Shown here piece after piece: positions 34,807-44,486 of a DNA stretch of 64,000 bases (position 1 is its first letter; each line of letters begins with the position of its first letter). The position numbers were made by a program, and so were the translations under genes. A model generated the notes under the pieces. That model did no database searches. It saw only the letters and a list, made by a program, of their open reading frames with translations, and was not told where the DNA came from. Origin of the DNA: Desulfomonile tiedjei (GTDB lineage Bacteria > Desulfobacterota > Desulfomonilia > Desulfomonilales > Desulfomonilaceae); contig JACRDF010000015.1 of the NCBI GenBank assembly GCA_016212925.1, positions 239,831-303,830 on the forward strand, given 5' to 3'.

Positions 34807-35568
34807 TTAATCCAACACCGTGTTTGCCAATTTCGCCGAGGTCAAGTCTGCGCCGTCGAGGTCCGCAGTTTCAAGCTTGGCCGAGGTCAGGTCCGCTCCT
34901 TCCAAATCCGCTCCCACAAGTTTCGCGCCCGAGAGGTTGGCTGCCGAGAGGTTGGCGCCTACCAGGCGAGCCTCCGTGAGATCCGCGTTGCTCAGATCTG
35001 CGTTCGTCAGGTTTGCTTCATCGAGGTTAGCCCGAACGAGGCTCGCGCCCGCGAGGTCCCCGCTGGAAATGTCAGCGGAAAACAGGTTGGCTTCCGACAA
35101 TTCGGCGCTCCTCAGGGTCGCTCCCTTGAGCACCGCGTTGGAGAGTTCGGCCCTGAAAAGAACGGCGCGTGAAAGGTCCGCGTCCCCCAAGTTTACTCTG
35201 AATAGGCCGGCCTCTGACAACCCTGCCCCCGCGCCTTTCAAGCCGAACAAGTTCGCGCCGGCCAGATCAGCTTCGGCCAAGTCCACTCCGAATCCTATTG
35301 CACGCTCCACCAGGTCTTTCACGGATTGGGCTGACTCGCGGAAAATTACCTCGTCCGTGAACTGGTTTCTTATTTTGAGTTTTGTCGCAGGGTTAGGCAT
35401 TCTCGCCTCAAGCTCGGACGGGGTGATTGTGCCGGAATCGCGAAGCCTCATGAATAGATTTATCAATCCTGCCATGGACAGGTTGTACTTCCTCATAAGG
35501 GCCGCGTCATCCATACCGGAGGCGATGTCTCGCCAGGCTTCCTGAGCGTCGACAAACTTCTTTGACAC
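34807..35568 (-). CDS. Pentapeptide-repeat protein with N-terminal helical domain
   Basis: A 253-residue protein. Residues about 105-253 are A(D/N)LXX pentapeptide repeats (for example ADLAGANL, ANLTNADLSNADL), which fold as a right-handed quadrilateral beta helix. The N-terminal ~60 residues (AWRDIASGMDDAALMRKYNLSMAGLINLFMRLRDSG) look like a small helix-turn-helix-type domain. The start is GTG 35568, with GGGAGG 9 bases before. Pentapeptide proteins can mimic DNA and block gyrase, but most have no known function; none is assigned. It is 54 bases downstream of a small membrane-protein gene on the same strand. Confidence 0.8.
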   Translation of the reverse strand: MSKKFVDAQEAWRDIASGMDDAALMRKYNLSMAGLINLFMRLRDSGTITPSELEARMPNPATKLKIRNQFTDEVIFRESAQSVKDLVERAIGFGVDLAEADLAGANLFGLKGAGAGLSEAGLFRVNLGDADLSRAVLFRAELSNAVLKGATLRSAELSEANLFSADISSGDLAGASLVRANLDEANLTNADLSNADLTEARLVGANLSAANLSGAKLVGADLEGADLTSAKLETADLDGADLTSAKLANTVLD

Positions 35569-35622
35569 TGTCGTGGACCTCCCGTCCGGGGGAATTTCGT
35601 GGGAACAAAGTTCCCCCGCAAA

Positions 35623-35901
35623 TTATGGCCGCAGCGCTTCCCGTGGATAGCGAAGCGAGTAAACCAGTTCCTGGATTTCTTCCGGCGGGGGAGCAGTAAA
35701 CCTGGAAACGAGGCATGCGACCCATATAGATCCCAGATTCGCAACCCAAAAACCGACGGGGAATCCGGCAATGTGGAAGCCGTTAAGTGAAGCCGCGAGA
35801 AATATGCCCATGACATAGGTAACTATGATCAACACCGTAACGCAGGTCGCTGCGATGCTCACACTGCCGCGATAATAGTTGCGCAACCTGTCTTGCATCA
35901 T
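35623..35901 (-). CDS. Sodium/solute symporter small-subunit-like protein
   Basis: A 92-residue protein with two hydrophobic segments and the stretch GFPVGFWVANLGSI, which closely resembles the GFPLGFWFAQQGSI pattern of DUF4212 small symporter subunits. Its end, APPPEEIQELVYSLRYP, is similar to the C-terminal ends of some Na+/solute symporters. The expected large subunit is not adjacent; a transcription terminator separates this gene from actP upstream. It may be a remnant or may serve another symporter. Confidence 0.6.
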   Translation of the reverse strand: MMQDRLRNYYRGSVSIAATCVTVLIIVTYVMGIFLAASLNGFHIAGFPVGFWVANLGSIWVACLVSRFTAPPPEEIQELVYSLRYPREALRP

Positions 35902-36093
35902 AACGCCTCGATGGCAATCATCCCATTACGGGCTTCAGTCCAAAAAAAATACCAAGGCCGATTATGGCTGAACTGAACCTATTCCCAGGCAACATCAGCG
36001 TTCTCTTCCTCGTTACTGTAGATTTTTCCAGATTACCAGATCTTTTGAATGTTGCGAGACAAAAAGCAACCGGCGAGGTGGTATGGAGGAAAG

Positions 36094-36119
36094 AAAAAAG
36101 GGGGAGGCAAGCCTCCCCC
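36094..36119 (-). terminator. Rho-independent terminator of the DUF485-actP operon
   Basis: On the minus strand GGGGGAGGC-TT-GCCTCCCCC (36119-36100) is followed by TTTTTTC (36099-36093). It lies 25 bases after the actP stop codon. Strong intrinsic terminator. Confidence 0.88.
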
Positions 36120-36143
36120 AATTTCATCGGCAGGTTGTCGGGT

Positions 36144-38060
36144 CTAATGTCCGATAGCCTTGGCTATGCCGACCCCCGTGTTTTGCCGCACGTAAAGTTC
36201 ATCAAACGCGTCTTCTTCCTCTTTCCTCCTGAACAGCAAGGAAAAGACGATCGCTGAGAGGAATCCGAGCGGAATAGATACGATCCCCGGGTTCCTCAGA
36301 GGAAACAGAGGCTTATCCAAACCAAAGATGTAGGACGTTCCGTCCTTGTTTTTCTCATAGGCAGCTTTGGCGGTCTTGAGCGTGCCCTGCTCTTTTTCCG
36401 TCAGCACGGCCCCGGCCTTCTGTTTGGTCTCGAGTTCCGCCGCGATCTTCAACTGGCCTGCCGCAATGGCCTTGGGGTACTGCATATTGGGCGAAACAAG
36501 AACCAGCAGTATCGACACCACCGTCCCGATTACCAGGCCTGCGACGATGCCCGCTGTGTTCATCTTCCGCCAGAACAGTGACAGCACGACGGTCGGCAGA
36601 TTGCCGGCCGACGCCACTGCGAAGGCCAGGGCAACTAGGTGAGCAACGTTCTGTCCTTCCGCCAGGATTCCAATGACCACCGCGACAGCGCCGACACAAA
36701 TGGACGCGATTCTCGCGGCTCGCACCTGCTCACGCTGGTCCGCGCGACCGCCTTTGATCACGCTCACATAAATGTCATGTGAGATGGCCGCGGCAGACGC
36801 GAGCACGAGGCCCGACACAACAGCGAGAATGGTCGCAAAGGCCACAGCGCAGAGGAAGGCCAGAAGTATGTCGCCTACCAGAGGATAGATCTGGTTGCCC
36901 AGCATCTGAGCAAGCAGCATGTTGGACATATTGCCCCCCGCGTCCACGCTAGCGGAGATTTGCGGGGTAACATGAATCGCTGAACCAAAGCCCAGGATGG
37001 TCGTCAGTATGTAGAAACCGCCGATGATAAACATCGCTATAATAACCGACTTGCGGGCAGCCTGAGCAGTCGGCACGGTGAAGAAACGCATGAGTATGTG
37101 CGGCATGCCCGCGGTTCCGAGAACAAGGGCCATGCCCAGAGAGATCTGGTCCCACACGTCCTTCAGATATAACCCCGGTTCAAGGAATCGCTGCCCGTAA
37201 TCAAATCCCGGCTTAGCCACAGCGTCTTTCAGGAGCGATACCCGGACCCATTCCTGAATCTGGGTGCTGTTGGCGATGTCATGGAAAAACTGGACCGGGT
37301 TGAACCCTGCCTTTACCGACACCAACAGACACAATACGATCGCTCCTGTCACGAGAAGACCGGCCTTGATGATTTGGACCCAGGTGGTGGCTATCATACC
37401 GCCCAACGCTACGTACACGATCATCAGACAGCCGACGCCAGTGATGGCAAGCTTGAACGGTATACCGATGAGAAGCTCCATCAGCTTGCCTGCTCCGACC
37501 ATCTGAGCGGTCAGGTAGAAGATCGAAACAAGCACTGTGGAAAACGCAGCGGCTGCACGCACCGGTCTAGGTGACGAGCGGAAGGCAAGTATGTCGCCCA
37601 TTGTGTACTTGCCCGCGTTCCGGCAGGGCTCGGCAACGATCAAAAGAACGGTCACGTAAGCGACCAGCCACCCCACCGAGTACATGAAACCATCGTATCC
37701 GTAGAGACAGATGAGCCCCGCGATCCCTAGGAACGAGGCCGCGGACATGTAATCTCCCGCTATGGCCCATCCGTTCTGCGCTCCTGTAATTGCTCCTCTA
37801 GCAGCGTAGAAGTCTGCCGTGGTTTTGGTCCGTTTCGCGGCCCAGTAAACGATGTACATCGTGATCAAAACGATAATGATGAACATCGTGATGGTTATCG
37901 CCCTGTTCGCTTGCACTTTCGTCGGAGCAGCCGGAGCTTGAGCCACCACCGCATTGGCAATGACCGATTCAGGTCCGGCAAGGGCATAGCCCGGCGCAGC
38001 GAAGTTGACAAGCAAGCCCAAAGAGAGGGCTAGAATGATCGCCGTGTAAACCTTGCTCAT
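36144..38060 (-). CDS. actP: ActP-like cation/monocarboxylate symporter
   Basis: A 638-residue member of the sodium:solute symporter family, with 13 or more membrane segments. The N-terminus has a signal-peptide-like helix before the first SSS helix (ITITMFIIIVLITMYIVYWAAKRTKTTADFYAARG), as is usual in ActP. AGDYMSAASFLGIAGLI and GGFYILTTILGFGSAIHV follow. A long charged loop near residues 525-570 is larger than in E. coli ActP. AGGAGG precedes ATG 38060. With the DUF485 gene 14 bases upstream it forms the usual yjcH-actP pair. Expected to take up acetate, propionate or pyruvate with Na+ or H+. Confidence 0.93.
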   Translation of the reverse strand: MSKVYTAIILALSLGLLVNFAAPGYALAGPESVIANAVVAQAPAAPTKVQANRAITITMFIIIVLITMYIVYWAAKRTKTTADFYAARGAITGAQNGWAIAGDYMSAASFLGIAGLICLYGYDGFMYSVGWLVAYVTVLLIVAEPCRNAGKYTMGDILAFRSSPRPVRAAAAFSTVLVSIFYLTAQMVGAGKLMELLIGIPFKLAITGVGCLMIVYVALGGMIATTWVQIIKAGLLVTGAIVLCLLVSVKAGFNPVQFFHDIANSTQIQEWVRVSLLKDAVAKPGFDYGQRFLEPGLYLKDVWDQISLGMALVLGTAGMPHILMRFFTVPTAQAARKSVIIAMFIIGGFYILTTILGFGSAIHVTPQISASVDAGGNMSNMLLAQMLGNQIYPLVGDILLAFLCAVAFATILAVVSGLVLASAAAISHDIYVSVIKGGRADQREQVRAARIASICVGAVAVVIGILAEGQNVAHLVALAFAVASAGNLPTVVLSLFWRKMNTAGIVAGLVIGTVVSILLVLVSPNMQYPKAIAAGQLKIAAELETKQKAGAVLTEKEQGTLKTAKAAYEKNKDGTSYIFGLDKPLFPLRNPGIVSIPLGFLSAIVFSLLFRRKEEEDAFDELYVRQNTGVGIAKAIGH

Positions 38061-38074
38061 TTACCTAGTCCTCC

Positions 38075-38389
38075 TCATTTGAGTTTGAGTTCGTCCAACA
38101 GCTCATTGGTGAGTCTGTCGGATACCCGGTTGGCCCAGACCGCGTAGTAGATGGCCAATGCCCATGACACAAAGAACTGTGAAAGTGCAAATAGGTAACC
38201 GAAATTGATGTTACCTATCACTTTCCACCGCCATAGCTCAGTCGCGGAACCGGCCCCAATGGGGAGGAGGAAGTAGTAAACAGTTGAAAAAATCCACCAT
38301 CCGAAGAGAAAATAGGCTTTTCTGTGGTGGAGTTCTACAAATTTTGGGTTCTTGGCTATTGCCGCCCAATCTTCCTTTTTTTCTGCCAC
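38075..38389 (-). CDS. DUF485 (YjcH-like) membrane protein
   Basis: A 104-residue two-helix protein. The pattern NPKFVELHHRKAYFLFGWWIF, then two hydrophobic stretches and AIYYAVWANRVSDRLTNEL is that of DUF485, the partner of ActP. I chose GTG 38389 (VAEKKEDWAAI) because AAGGAG lies 8 bases upstream; the open frame to 38524 is not conserved. It probably helps symporter assembly or activity. Confidence 0.88.
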   Translation of the reverse strand: MAEKKEDWAAIAKNPKFVELHHRKAYFLFGWWIFSTVYYFLLPIGAGSATELWRWKVIGNINFGYLFALSQFFVSWALAIYYAVWANRVSDRLTNELLDELKLK

Positions 38390-39872
38390 GATCAGGTACT
38401 CCTTTTCCCTTCTTTGTCTGAACGAAGGAGCCGTCTTACTGCCTTCGTTCGTTCGGCGTACGCACGCGTACATCAATGCGCCCAAGCCGCCTAGCCTAAT
38501 AGGACGGTCGTGTCCCAGCAGCAATACTGCCGGAATTACACACTGTCCGCTCTAAGAAGGTAAAGCATTCGTCAGGTACGGTTTTGAACTTTGAGAAACG
38601 TCATCAGGGGTCGCGCCGGTACGGCGCAAATCATGCGGGAGGAGAACGGCCGACTGCGGTAATGAAAAAAACGATTCGCCCCAGGATTTCAGGTGACTCC
38701 GATCGAGAATACCGACGTCTGGCAGTGTGCAGAACCGCCACAATTAGAAAGCCCTCGGGCACGTAGCAGACGCACGGTTTAGTGGAACGGCTTTTTGCAT
38801 CTTGGTTGAAGGATTCTGATAGGGATGCGGACGGGATTACGAGGAAAGCTACTATGGTGTAGCAAGCGTACCTGTGATACGGCGAGAGAGGCAAACACCT
38901 GATGTTGTTGACGAAGCGCCTAACCCACGGCGGGTAAAACGGACTGAATACGCGGGATCTGGTAAAGGACTTTTCGAGTTTCCAGAAGTCCAGAGGGAAG
39001 GGCTCTACGAAAAACCCTGACATTGCCGGGCCTTCACGTCCTGGAGCGCCTCGATTCAATGCGCGCGTCCGGGGCCGATAGACCCGAATCTGCCATTTAG
39101 ACCTTCTCGTCCTGTTCTTCTGAACCACTTAGATGGTCTCCGTGTCCGCGCCATCCTGGGCAGTGCCCACCTTGCCTCAGGTTGCGGCTCAGGCCTTGGA
39201 GAACTCTACAAACGGTTCGAGGCTGAAATGCCGATAAGCCACGCTTGATCCTTCCTGGTCCCCGGCACATATTCTCTTCCAGGGTTGCGATGGTAATATG
39301 GTGATCGCAGGAAGTTCCAAGTTTCTTACATATAAGGTGTGCCAATTGGGATTGTCAATGCAAAAATTATCGCGACCACCGCGTGAAGCTGTGGGGCCCG
39401 CTTTCCAACCTGCCTGTCCTAAATGGTTGCCTGAAGAGCCTGCTCCACAAAAGTAATCCGTTGTCGAAAGCCTGAATGCTCGCCGATACGCGAAATCAAT
39501 ACTTGCGATTGATGACGAAAGCTGTCATTATTGTTTTCCCCTTGGGTCAGGTTGCAATGTGGCGCAAAACTCTGTTATGCAAGTACAACGATTTTCCCAG
39601 TATTTCAGACAAGGTAACTCCGATCATTTCAGCTCCGACGCTCTGAACACCAGTGTCCGCACAAGGCGCGATGGCGGGTGTCAGAGTTAAGGCCTGTGGA
39701 GCGCTGTTTTCATCCAGTGGGGGTGAGATGCAAACCGTGAGGCGTGGCCGGTCCGATAGCTCATACGGCCTCGTGGCGAACTTACTGCCGAGCCCTGAAA
39801 AGGGAAACGAGCGAACCGGCTGGACATACACCACCACTGGTTTCTGCACGAAACATCATCCGGGAGTGAGTC
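38390..39872. other. Long intergenic region between divergent symporter and ligase operons
   Basis: About 1.5 kb without a supported gene. The longest frame (38631-39128, minus) has no ribosome site or recognisable motif and its codon use is unlike neighbouring genes. It must contain the promoters for the divergent actP and prpE-like genes and could be a regulatory hub or a decayed gene. I see no strong structure in it. Confidence 0.5.
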
Positions 39873-41777
39873 ATGAAATACGCAGAGGTTTACAGGGAGT
39901 CCTTGGAGAATCCGGAGGCCTTCTGGGGCCGATCCGCCGAAGAAATAGATTGGGACAAGAAATGGGACAGCGTACTTGACCAATCCAAGCTGCCGTTCGT
40001 CAAGTGGTTCCCCGGCGGCATGCTCAACACGTGCTTCAATGCGGTGGACCGCCACATCCTCCAGGGCCGGGGAGATCAGCCTGCCGTGATATACGACAGC
40101 CCTGTCTCCGACACGGTCAAGACGTTCACATACAACGAACTCAAGAGCAGGGTGGAAAAGATCGCCGGATTTTTGCGCGGATTGGGAGTTGCCAAAGGCG
40201 ATACCGTACTAATCTACATGCCGATGATCCCGGAAGCCCTCATGTCAATGCTGGCTTGTGCCAGATTGGGGGCAATACATTCGGTGGTATTCGGAGGGTT
40301 TGCCCCGAGAGAACTTGCGATTCGCATAGACGACGCAGCGCCCAAGGTGATCCTTTCGGCAAGCTGCGGAATTGAGGTCCAGAGGATTATTCCTTACAAG
40401 CCGTTGCTGGACGAAGCCATAGAAATTGCGGAGCACAAGCCGGATAAATGCGTCATCTACCAACGGCCGCAGGCCGGGGCCGATTTGAAGGCGGGACGAG
40501 ATTTCGACTGGGAAGAGCTGGAATCCAAGGCCCAGCCGGCAGGATGCGTTTCTGTGGCCGCCACCGATCCGCTGTACATTCTTTACACCTCGGGTACCAC
40601 GGGAAAGCCCAAGGGAGTTGTGAGAGACAACGGCGGACACGCAGTGGCTCTGATGTGGAGCATGAAATACATCTACAACATAGGCCCAGGCGAAGTATAT
40701 TGGGCCGCGTCGGATGTGGGGTGGGTGGTTGGCCATTCATACATCGTTTACGCGCCGCTCTTCATGGGCGCGACGACGATCGTTTACGAGGGCAAGCCCG
40801 TGGGGACTCCCGACCCGGGAGCATTCTGGAGGGTGATTTCTCAGCACCGCGTCAAGGCCCTTTTCACCGCACCTACCGCCATACGGGCCATAAAAAGAGA
40901 AGACCCCAGAGGGGAGTACCTGAAGGCCCATGATATTTCCAAGTTCGAGACCCTGTTTCTCGCAGGCGAAAGGTTAGACCCCGATACTTACCATTGGGCC
41001 ACCGACCTGCTCCAGAGGCCGGTGATAGACCATTGGTGGCAAACCGAAACAGCGTGGGCCATTTGCGGCAATTTCAGAGGCCTCGAGCAATTCCCCATAA
41101 AGCCCGGTTCGGCCACCATGCCCATGCCCGGATACAACCTCAAGATCCTTGACGCATCCACGGGCAAGGAACTGGGGCCCGGAACGAATGGCATCATAGC
41201 GGTCAAGCTGCCGCTTCCGCCAGCCAATCTGCCTACCTTGTGGAATGATGACAAACGGTTTGTGGAATCGTACATGGATCCTTTCCCGGGATACTACATT
41301 ACGGGAGACGGAGGCTACATCGACGAGGAAGGTTACGTTTTCGTCATGGGCCGTGTTGACGATGTCATAAACGTGGCAGGCCACAGGCTCTCTACCGGTG
41401 GGATGGAAGAGGTGCTGGCCACGCATCCGGATGTAGCCGAGTGTGCGGTGATTGGAGCCGGTGACGACCTCAAGGGTCAAGTGCCGCTGGGTTTGGTTGT
41501 CCTCAAGGCCGGCGTTTCAAGGTCCAAGGACGAAATCGTTACCGAGCTGGTTCAAATGGTGCGCAACGAGATCGGCGCGGTTGCCTCTTTCAAGAAAGCA
41601 GTCGTGGTCAACAGATTGCCAAAGACCAGATCAGGAAAAGTCCTTCGAGGAACTATGAGGAAAATAGCGGACGGCGAGAACTACACCGTTCCCGCCACCA
41701 TCGACGATCCGGTTATTTTGGAGGAAATAGAACAGGCCTTGAAAGAAATAGGCTACGGGATGAGGCACTCGCACTGA
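39873..41777 (+). CDS. prpE: Propionyl-CoA synthetase-like acyl-CoA ligase
   Basis: A 634-residue AMP-forming ligase of the acetyl/propionyl-CoA synthetase branch. It has the full A3 motif YTSGTTGKPKG, the adenine loop DHWWQTET, ITGDGGYIDEEGYVFVMGRVDDVINVAGHR, and the C-terminal catalytic lysine in KTRSGKVLRG. The N-terminal signature and WFPGGMLNTCFNAVDRH match PrpE/ACSS3 rather than AcsA. It activates propionate or acetate with ATP and CoA. GGGAGTGAG precedes ATG 39873. The PrpE assignment over another short-chain specificity is likely but not proven. Confidence 0.9.
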   Translation: MKYAEVYRESLENPEAFWGRSAEEIDWDKKWDSVLDQSKLPFVKWFPGGMLNTCFNAVDRHILQGRGDQPAVIYDSPVSDTVKTFTYNELKSRVEKIAGFLRGLGVAKGDTVLIYMPMIPEALMSMLACARLGAIHSVVFGGFAPRELAIRIDDAAPKVILSASCGIEVQRIIPYKPLLDEAIEIAEHKPDKCVIYQRPQAGADLKAGRDFDWEELESKAQPAGCVSVAATDPLYILYTSGTTGKPKGVVRDNGGHAVALMWSMKYIYNIGPGEVYWAASDVGWVVGHSYIVYAPLFMGATTIVYEGKPVGTPDPGAFWRVISQHRVKALFTAPTAIRAIKREDPRGEYLKAHDISKFETLFLAGERLDPDTYHWATDLLQRPVIDHWWQTETAWAICGNFRGLEQFPIKPGSATMPMPGYNLKILDASTGKELGPGTNGIIAVKLPLPPANLPTLWNDDKRFVESYMDPFPGYYITGDGGYIDEEGYVFVMGRVDDVINVAGHRLSTGGMEEVLATHPDVAECAVIGAGDDLKGQVPLGLVVLKAGVSRSKDEIVTELVQMVRNEIGAVASFKKAVVVNRLPKTRSGKVLRGTMRKIADGENYTVPATIDDPVILEEIEQALKEIGYGMRHSH

Positions 41778-42001
41778 TGGCTGTGGCATTTCGTGCGAAG
41801 GCACAAGCCCGGTCAGGCCGACATCGGGGGTCCTTTAGGACAGCTTGGAGTGGAGCCCTTTCTTAATGCAACCAAGGGCTCCCCGGAAAACCTCTCCGTG
41901 AAATCATCCGAGCGCCGGCGCAAGCTAACCGCGCCAAGTGATGCCGATGTTTGATCATGGCGGTAACCTTAAAAGTCAAGGTCCAGGGACCAATCTCATC
42001 A

Positions 42002-42047
42002 AATCCCCCGTACCTCCTTGTTTGGAAAAGTGGGGTACAGGGGGATT
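42002..42047. repeat. Inverted repeat AATCCCCC...GGGGGATT
   Basis: AATCCCCCGTACCTCC pairs with GGGGTACAGGGGGATT in about 14 of 16 positions, followed on the plus strand by TTCTC. It may also act as a terminator for the preceding ligase gene. The rest of the 380-base gap (41778-42159) shows nothing. Confidence 0.5.
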
Positions 42048-42159
42048 TTCTCAGCTTACCGAGCCTCCGGGTTCAATCACGCAGACGGCGTGATCGGGTC
42101 CATGAGTGCAAACTGGTAGGACACCAGATCGGAAGCCGAGTGTCAGGCGAGGTCACGGC

Positions 42160-44118
42160 ATGACAGCAAACCCCAAAATGTACGACGGCCATCTGGCCAA
42201 ATTCGGCGGGACAGCTCACGTGCGAACCGTGGAGGAATACGAGAAGCTTTACAAGAATTCCCTGGACGACCCCGACGCTTACTGGTCGGGGCAGGCCCGA
42301 GAATACCTGTCTTGGTACAAGCAGTGGGACTTTGTGCTCCGCCATGACTGGGAAGAGGCCAGGATCGAGTGGTTTGGGGGGGGGATCTTAAACGCTTCTT
42401 ATAACTGCCTGGACCGTCACCTTGAGACATCGGGAAACAAAATCGCCTATCACTGGGAGGGGGACGGCCCCGACGAATCAAAGACAGTCACCTACCTCGA
42501 ACTTTACAACGCGGTGAACAAGTTCGCCGCGGTTCTCAAGTCAGTGGGAGTGGAGAAAGGTGATCCGGTTATTATCTACATGCCTATGACCGTTGACCTA
42601 CCCGTAACTATGCTGGCTTGTGCGAGAATAGGGGCCGTTCACTGCGTAGTATTCAGCGGTTACAGCGCGGAATATCTTGCCAACCGCATCAGCGACTGCG
42701 GGGCCAAAGTGGTCGTGACATCGGACGCGGCTTTCCGGGCAGGCCGGCTGGTACAGCTCAAAGCGCGCGTCGACGAGGCAAGGCAGCTTCGGCCGGAAAT
42801 CGAGAGGGTAATCGTTTTCAAACGCGGGGGACCCGACCTGGAGCTTGATAAGAGCATAGAAATGTGGGCTCATGAGGCTGCGTCCGATCCCGCCCTACCC
42901 TCGTTTGTTGAACCCGTGCCTATGGATGCCGAAGACCCTCTTTTCATCCTGTATGCAAGCGCGGCTATCGGGCACCCGAGAGGTCTGGTTCACACTCATG
43001 GGGGCTATTTGTTGTGGACGGCGATGACCGCTCGGCTCATCTTCGATTTGCGGGAACATGACACTTTTTGGTCCACCGGCGACATAGGATGGATCAACGG
43101 TCACAGTTTCAGCGTGTATGGTCCCCTACTCAACGCACAGACCACCGTTCTATTCGAGGGCGTACCGAGCTTTCCCGACTACGGAAGATACTGGGAAATC
43201 ATATCCAAATACCGGGTGAGCAAGTTCTACACGGTCCCGACGGTGATTCGCACTTTGCTCAAAGAAGGCGGAGATCTCCCGGCCAAGTACGACCTTTCGT
43301 CGCTTCAGATCTTGGGCACAGCGGGTGAACCCATGACCTGGGAAGCATGGGAATGGTTCTACCAAGTTGTTGGAAGGCAGAAATGCCCCATTATGGATAC
43401 TTGGTGGCAGGCGGAAAGCGGCGGCCCAATGATGACGCCGCTGCCCGGTGTCGGCCCTATCAAGCCGGGTTCCGTATCGCTGCCTTTCTTTGGGGTTGAG
43501 CCTGTCATTCTGGACCTTGATACCGGGGCGGAGACGAAATTCCCTAACCAGGAAGGGGCTTTCTTTATCAAGCGCCCATGGCCGGGAATGGCCAGGACTA
43601 TCTACCGCGATCACGAGGCCTTCAAAGAAGCGTACTTCGCGCCATTCGGCGGCTTGTTCATCACCGGAGACGGCGCTAAACGAGACGCGGAAGGCTTCTA
43701 TTGGATGATGGGCCGCATCGATGACGTGATAAATGTGTCAAGTCATCGGATCGGGGCATGGGAAATTGAAACGGCCCTGATCAGTCACGACTCGGTCGCC
43801 GAGGCGGCGGTAGTGGGTTTCCCTCATCCAATCAAGGGTGAGGGCATATATGTTTTCATAAGGCTGAACTCCGGAGGAACTACCTCCGACCATCTCAAGG
43901 AGGAGTTGACCGGGTTACTGAGGAAAAAGATAGGCGGAATCGCGGCTCCCGACGCAATCCAATGGGCCGACGCCTTGCCGAAAACCCCTAGCGGGAAAAC
44001 CCTGCGGCGGCTGCTCCAGAAGATAGCTGCAGGTCAGATAGACGATCTGGGAGACGTAAGCACCGTTGCAGATCCTGCTGTCATTAAAGCTCTGATAAGA
44101 AATCGCATCAGCGTTTGA
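42160..44118 (+). CDS. Acetyl-CoA synthetase paralogue with degenerate ATP-binding motif
   Basis: A 652-residue homologue of acetyl-CoA synthetase. Its N-terminus (EEYEKLYKNSLDDPDAYW) and core (VIIYMPMTVDLPVTMLACARIGAVHCVVFSGYS) are clear AcsA stretches. The phosphate-binding A3 motif, normally YTSGTTGKPKG, is YASAAIGHPRG at residues 265-275. The adenine loop WWQTETG is WWQAESG at 415-421. ITGDGAKRDAEGFYWMMGR and the C-terminal catalytic lysine (KTPSGKTLRR) are kept. The frame is intact, so it is not a pseudogene by truncation. It may be a weak or altered-substrate ligase. GAGG precedes ATG 42160. Confidence 0.85.
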   Translation: MTANPKMYDGHLAKFGGTAHVRTVEEYEKLYKNSLDDPDAYWSGQAREYLSWYKQWDFVLRHDWEEARIEWFGGGILNASYNCLDRHLETSGNKIAYHWEGDGPDESKTVTYLELYNAVNKFAAVLKSVGVEKGDPVIIYMPMTVDLPVTMLACARIGAVHCVVFSGYSAEYLANRISDCGAKVVVTSDAAFRAGRLVQLKARVDEARQLRPEIERVIVFKRGGPDLELDKSIEMWAHEAASDPALPSFVEPVPMDAEDPLFILYASAAIGHPRGLVHTHGGYLLWTAMTARLIFDLREHDTFWSTGDIGWINGHSFSVYGPLLNAQTTVLFEGVPSFPDYGRYWEIISKYRVSKFYTVPTVIRTLLKEGGDLPAKYDLSSLQILGTAGEPMTWEAWEWFYQVVGRQKCPIMDTWWQAESGGPMMTPLPGVGPIKPGSVSLPFFGVEPVILDLDTGAETKFPNQEGAFFIKRPWPGMARTIYRDHEAFKEAYFAPFGGLFITGDGAKRDAEGFYWMMGRIDDVINVSSHRIGAWEIETALISHDSVAEAAVVGFPHPIKGEGIYVFIRLNSGGTTSDHLKEELTGLLRKKIGGIAAPDAIQWADALPKTPSGKTLRRLLQKIAAGQIDDLGDVSTVADPAVIKALIRNRISV

Positions 44119-44486
44119 GCGTAAGACCGCCCCACTTTTCACGAGTACGTTCTTAGAGGACTGTATCGGTAGACCCTGGGAACCTACTTCCTTGACGCTT
44201 CCCACAGCTATTTGCTATGTGATCAATATCCTTCCTACAGGGGGCACGGTCTTATTTCTTCCAGCGTAATGAACTTTTGCCCGCGTAGGTCGGTGTTTCG
44301 GTGTTGTTACCCGCGGGGTGGTTTATGGGGTTAATCGGACGGGCCTGACTATTCAGTCTGGCGAACACACGACACCTCGCTCCCTTGCCGCGCGCAATGC
44401 AAAAAAATGCGGGTGTGCCGCGCGTCCACTCGCCCAGGCTCGGGACTGCCGGTCTCGGCGAACCTTTCGTGTAAGGAGCTGATCCT
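44119..44486. other. Intergenic region, nothing seen
   Basis: About 370 bases between the ligase paralogue and the acyl-CoA dehydrogenase gene, with no clear gene, repeat or terminator. Confidence 0.4.

Noticed and set aside
38631..39128. 165-codon minus-strand frame in the actP/prpE gap
   Set aside because: No ribosome site or family; composition unlike neighbouring genes. It cannot be ruled out as a decayed gene.
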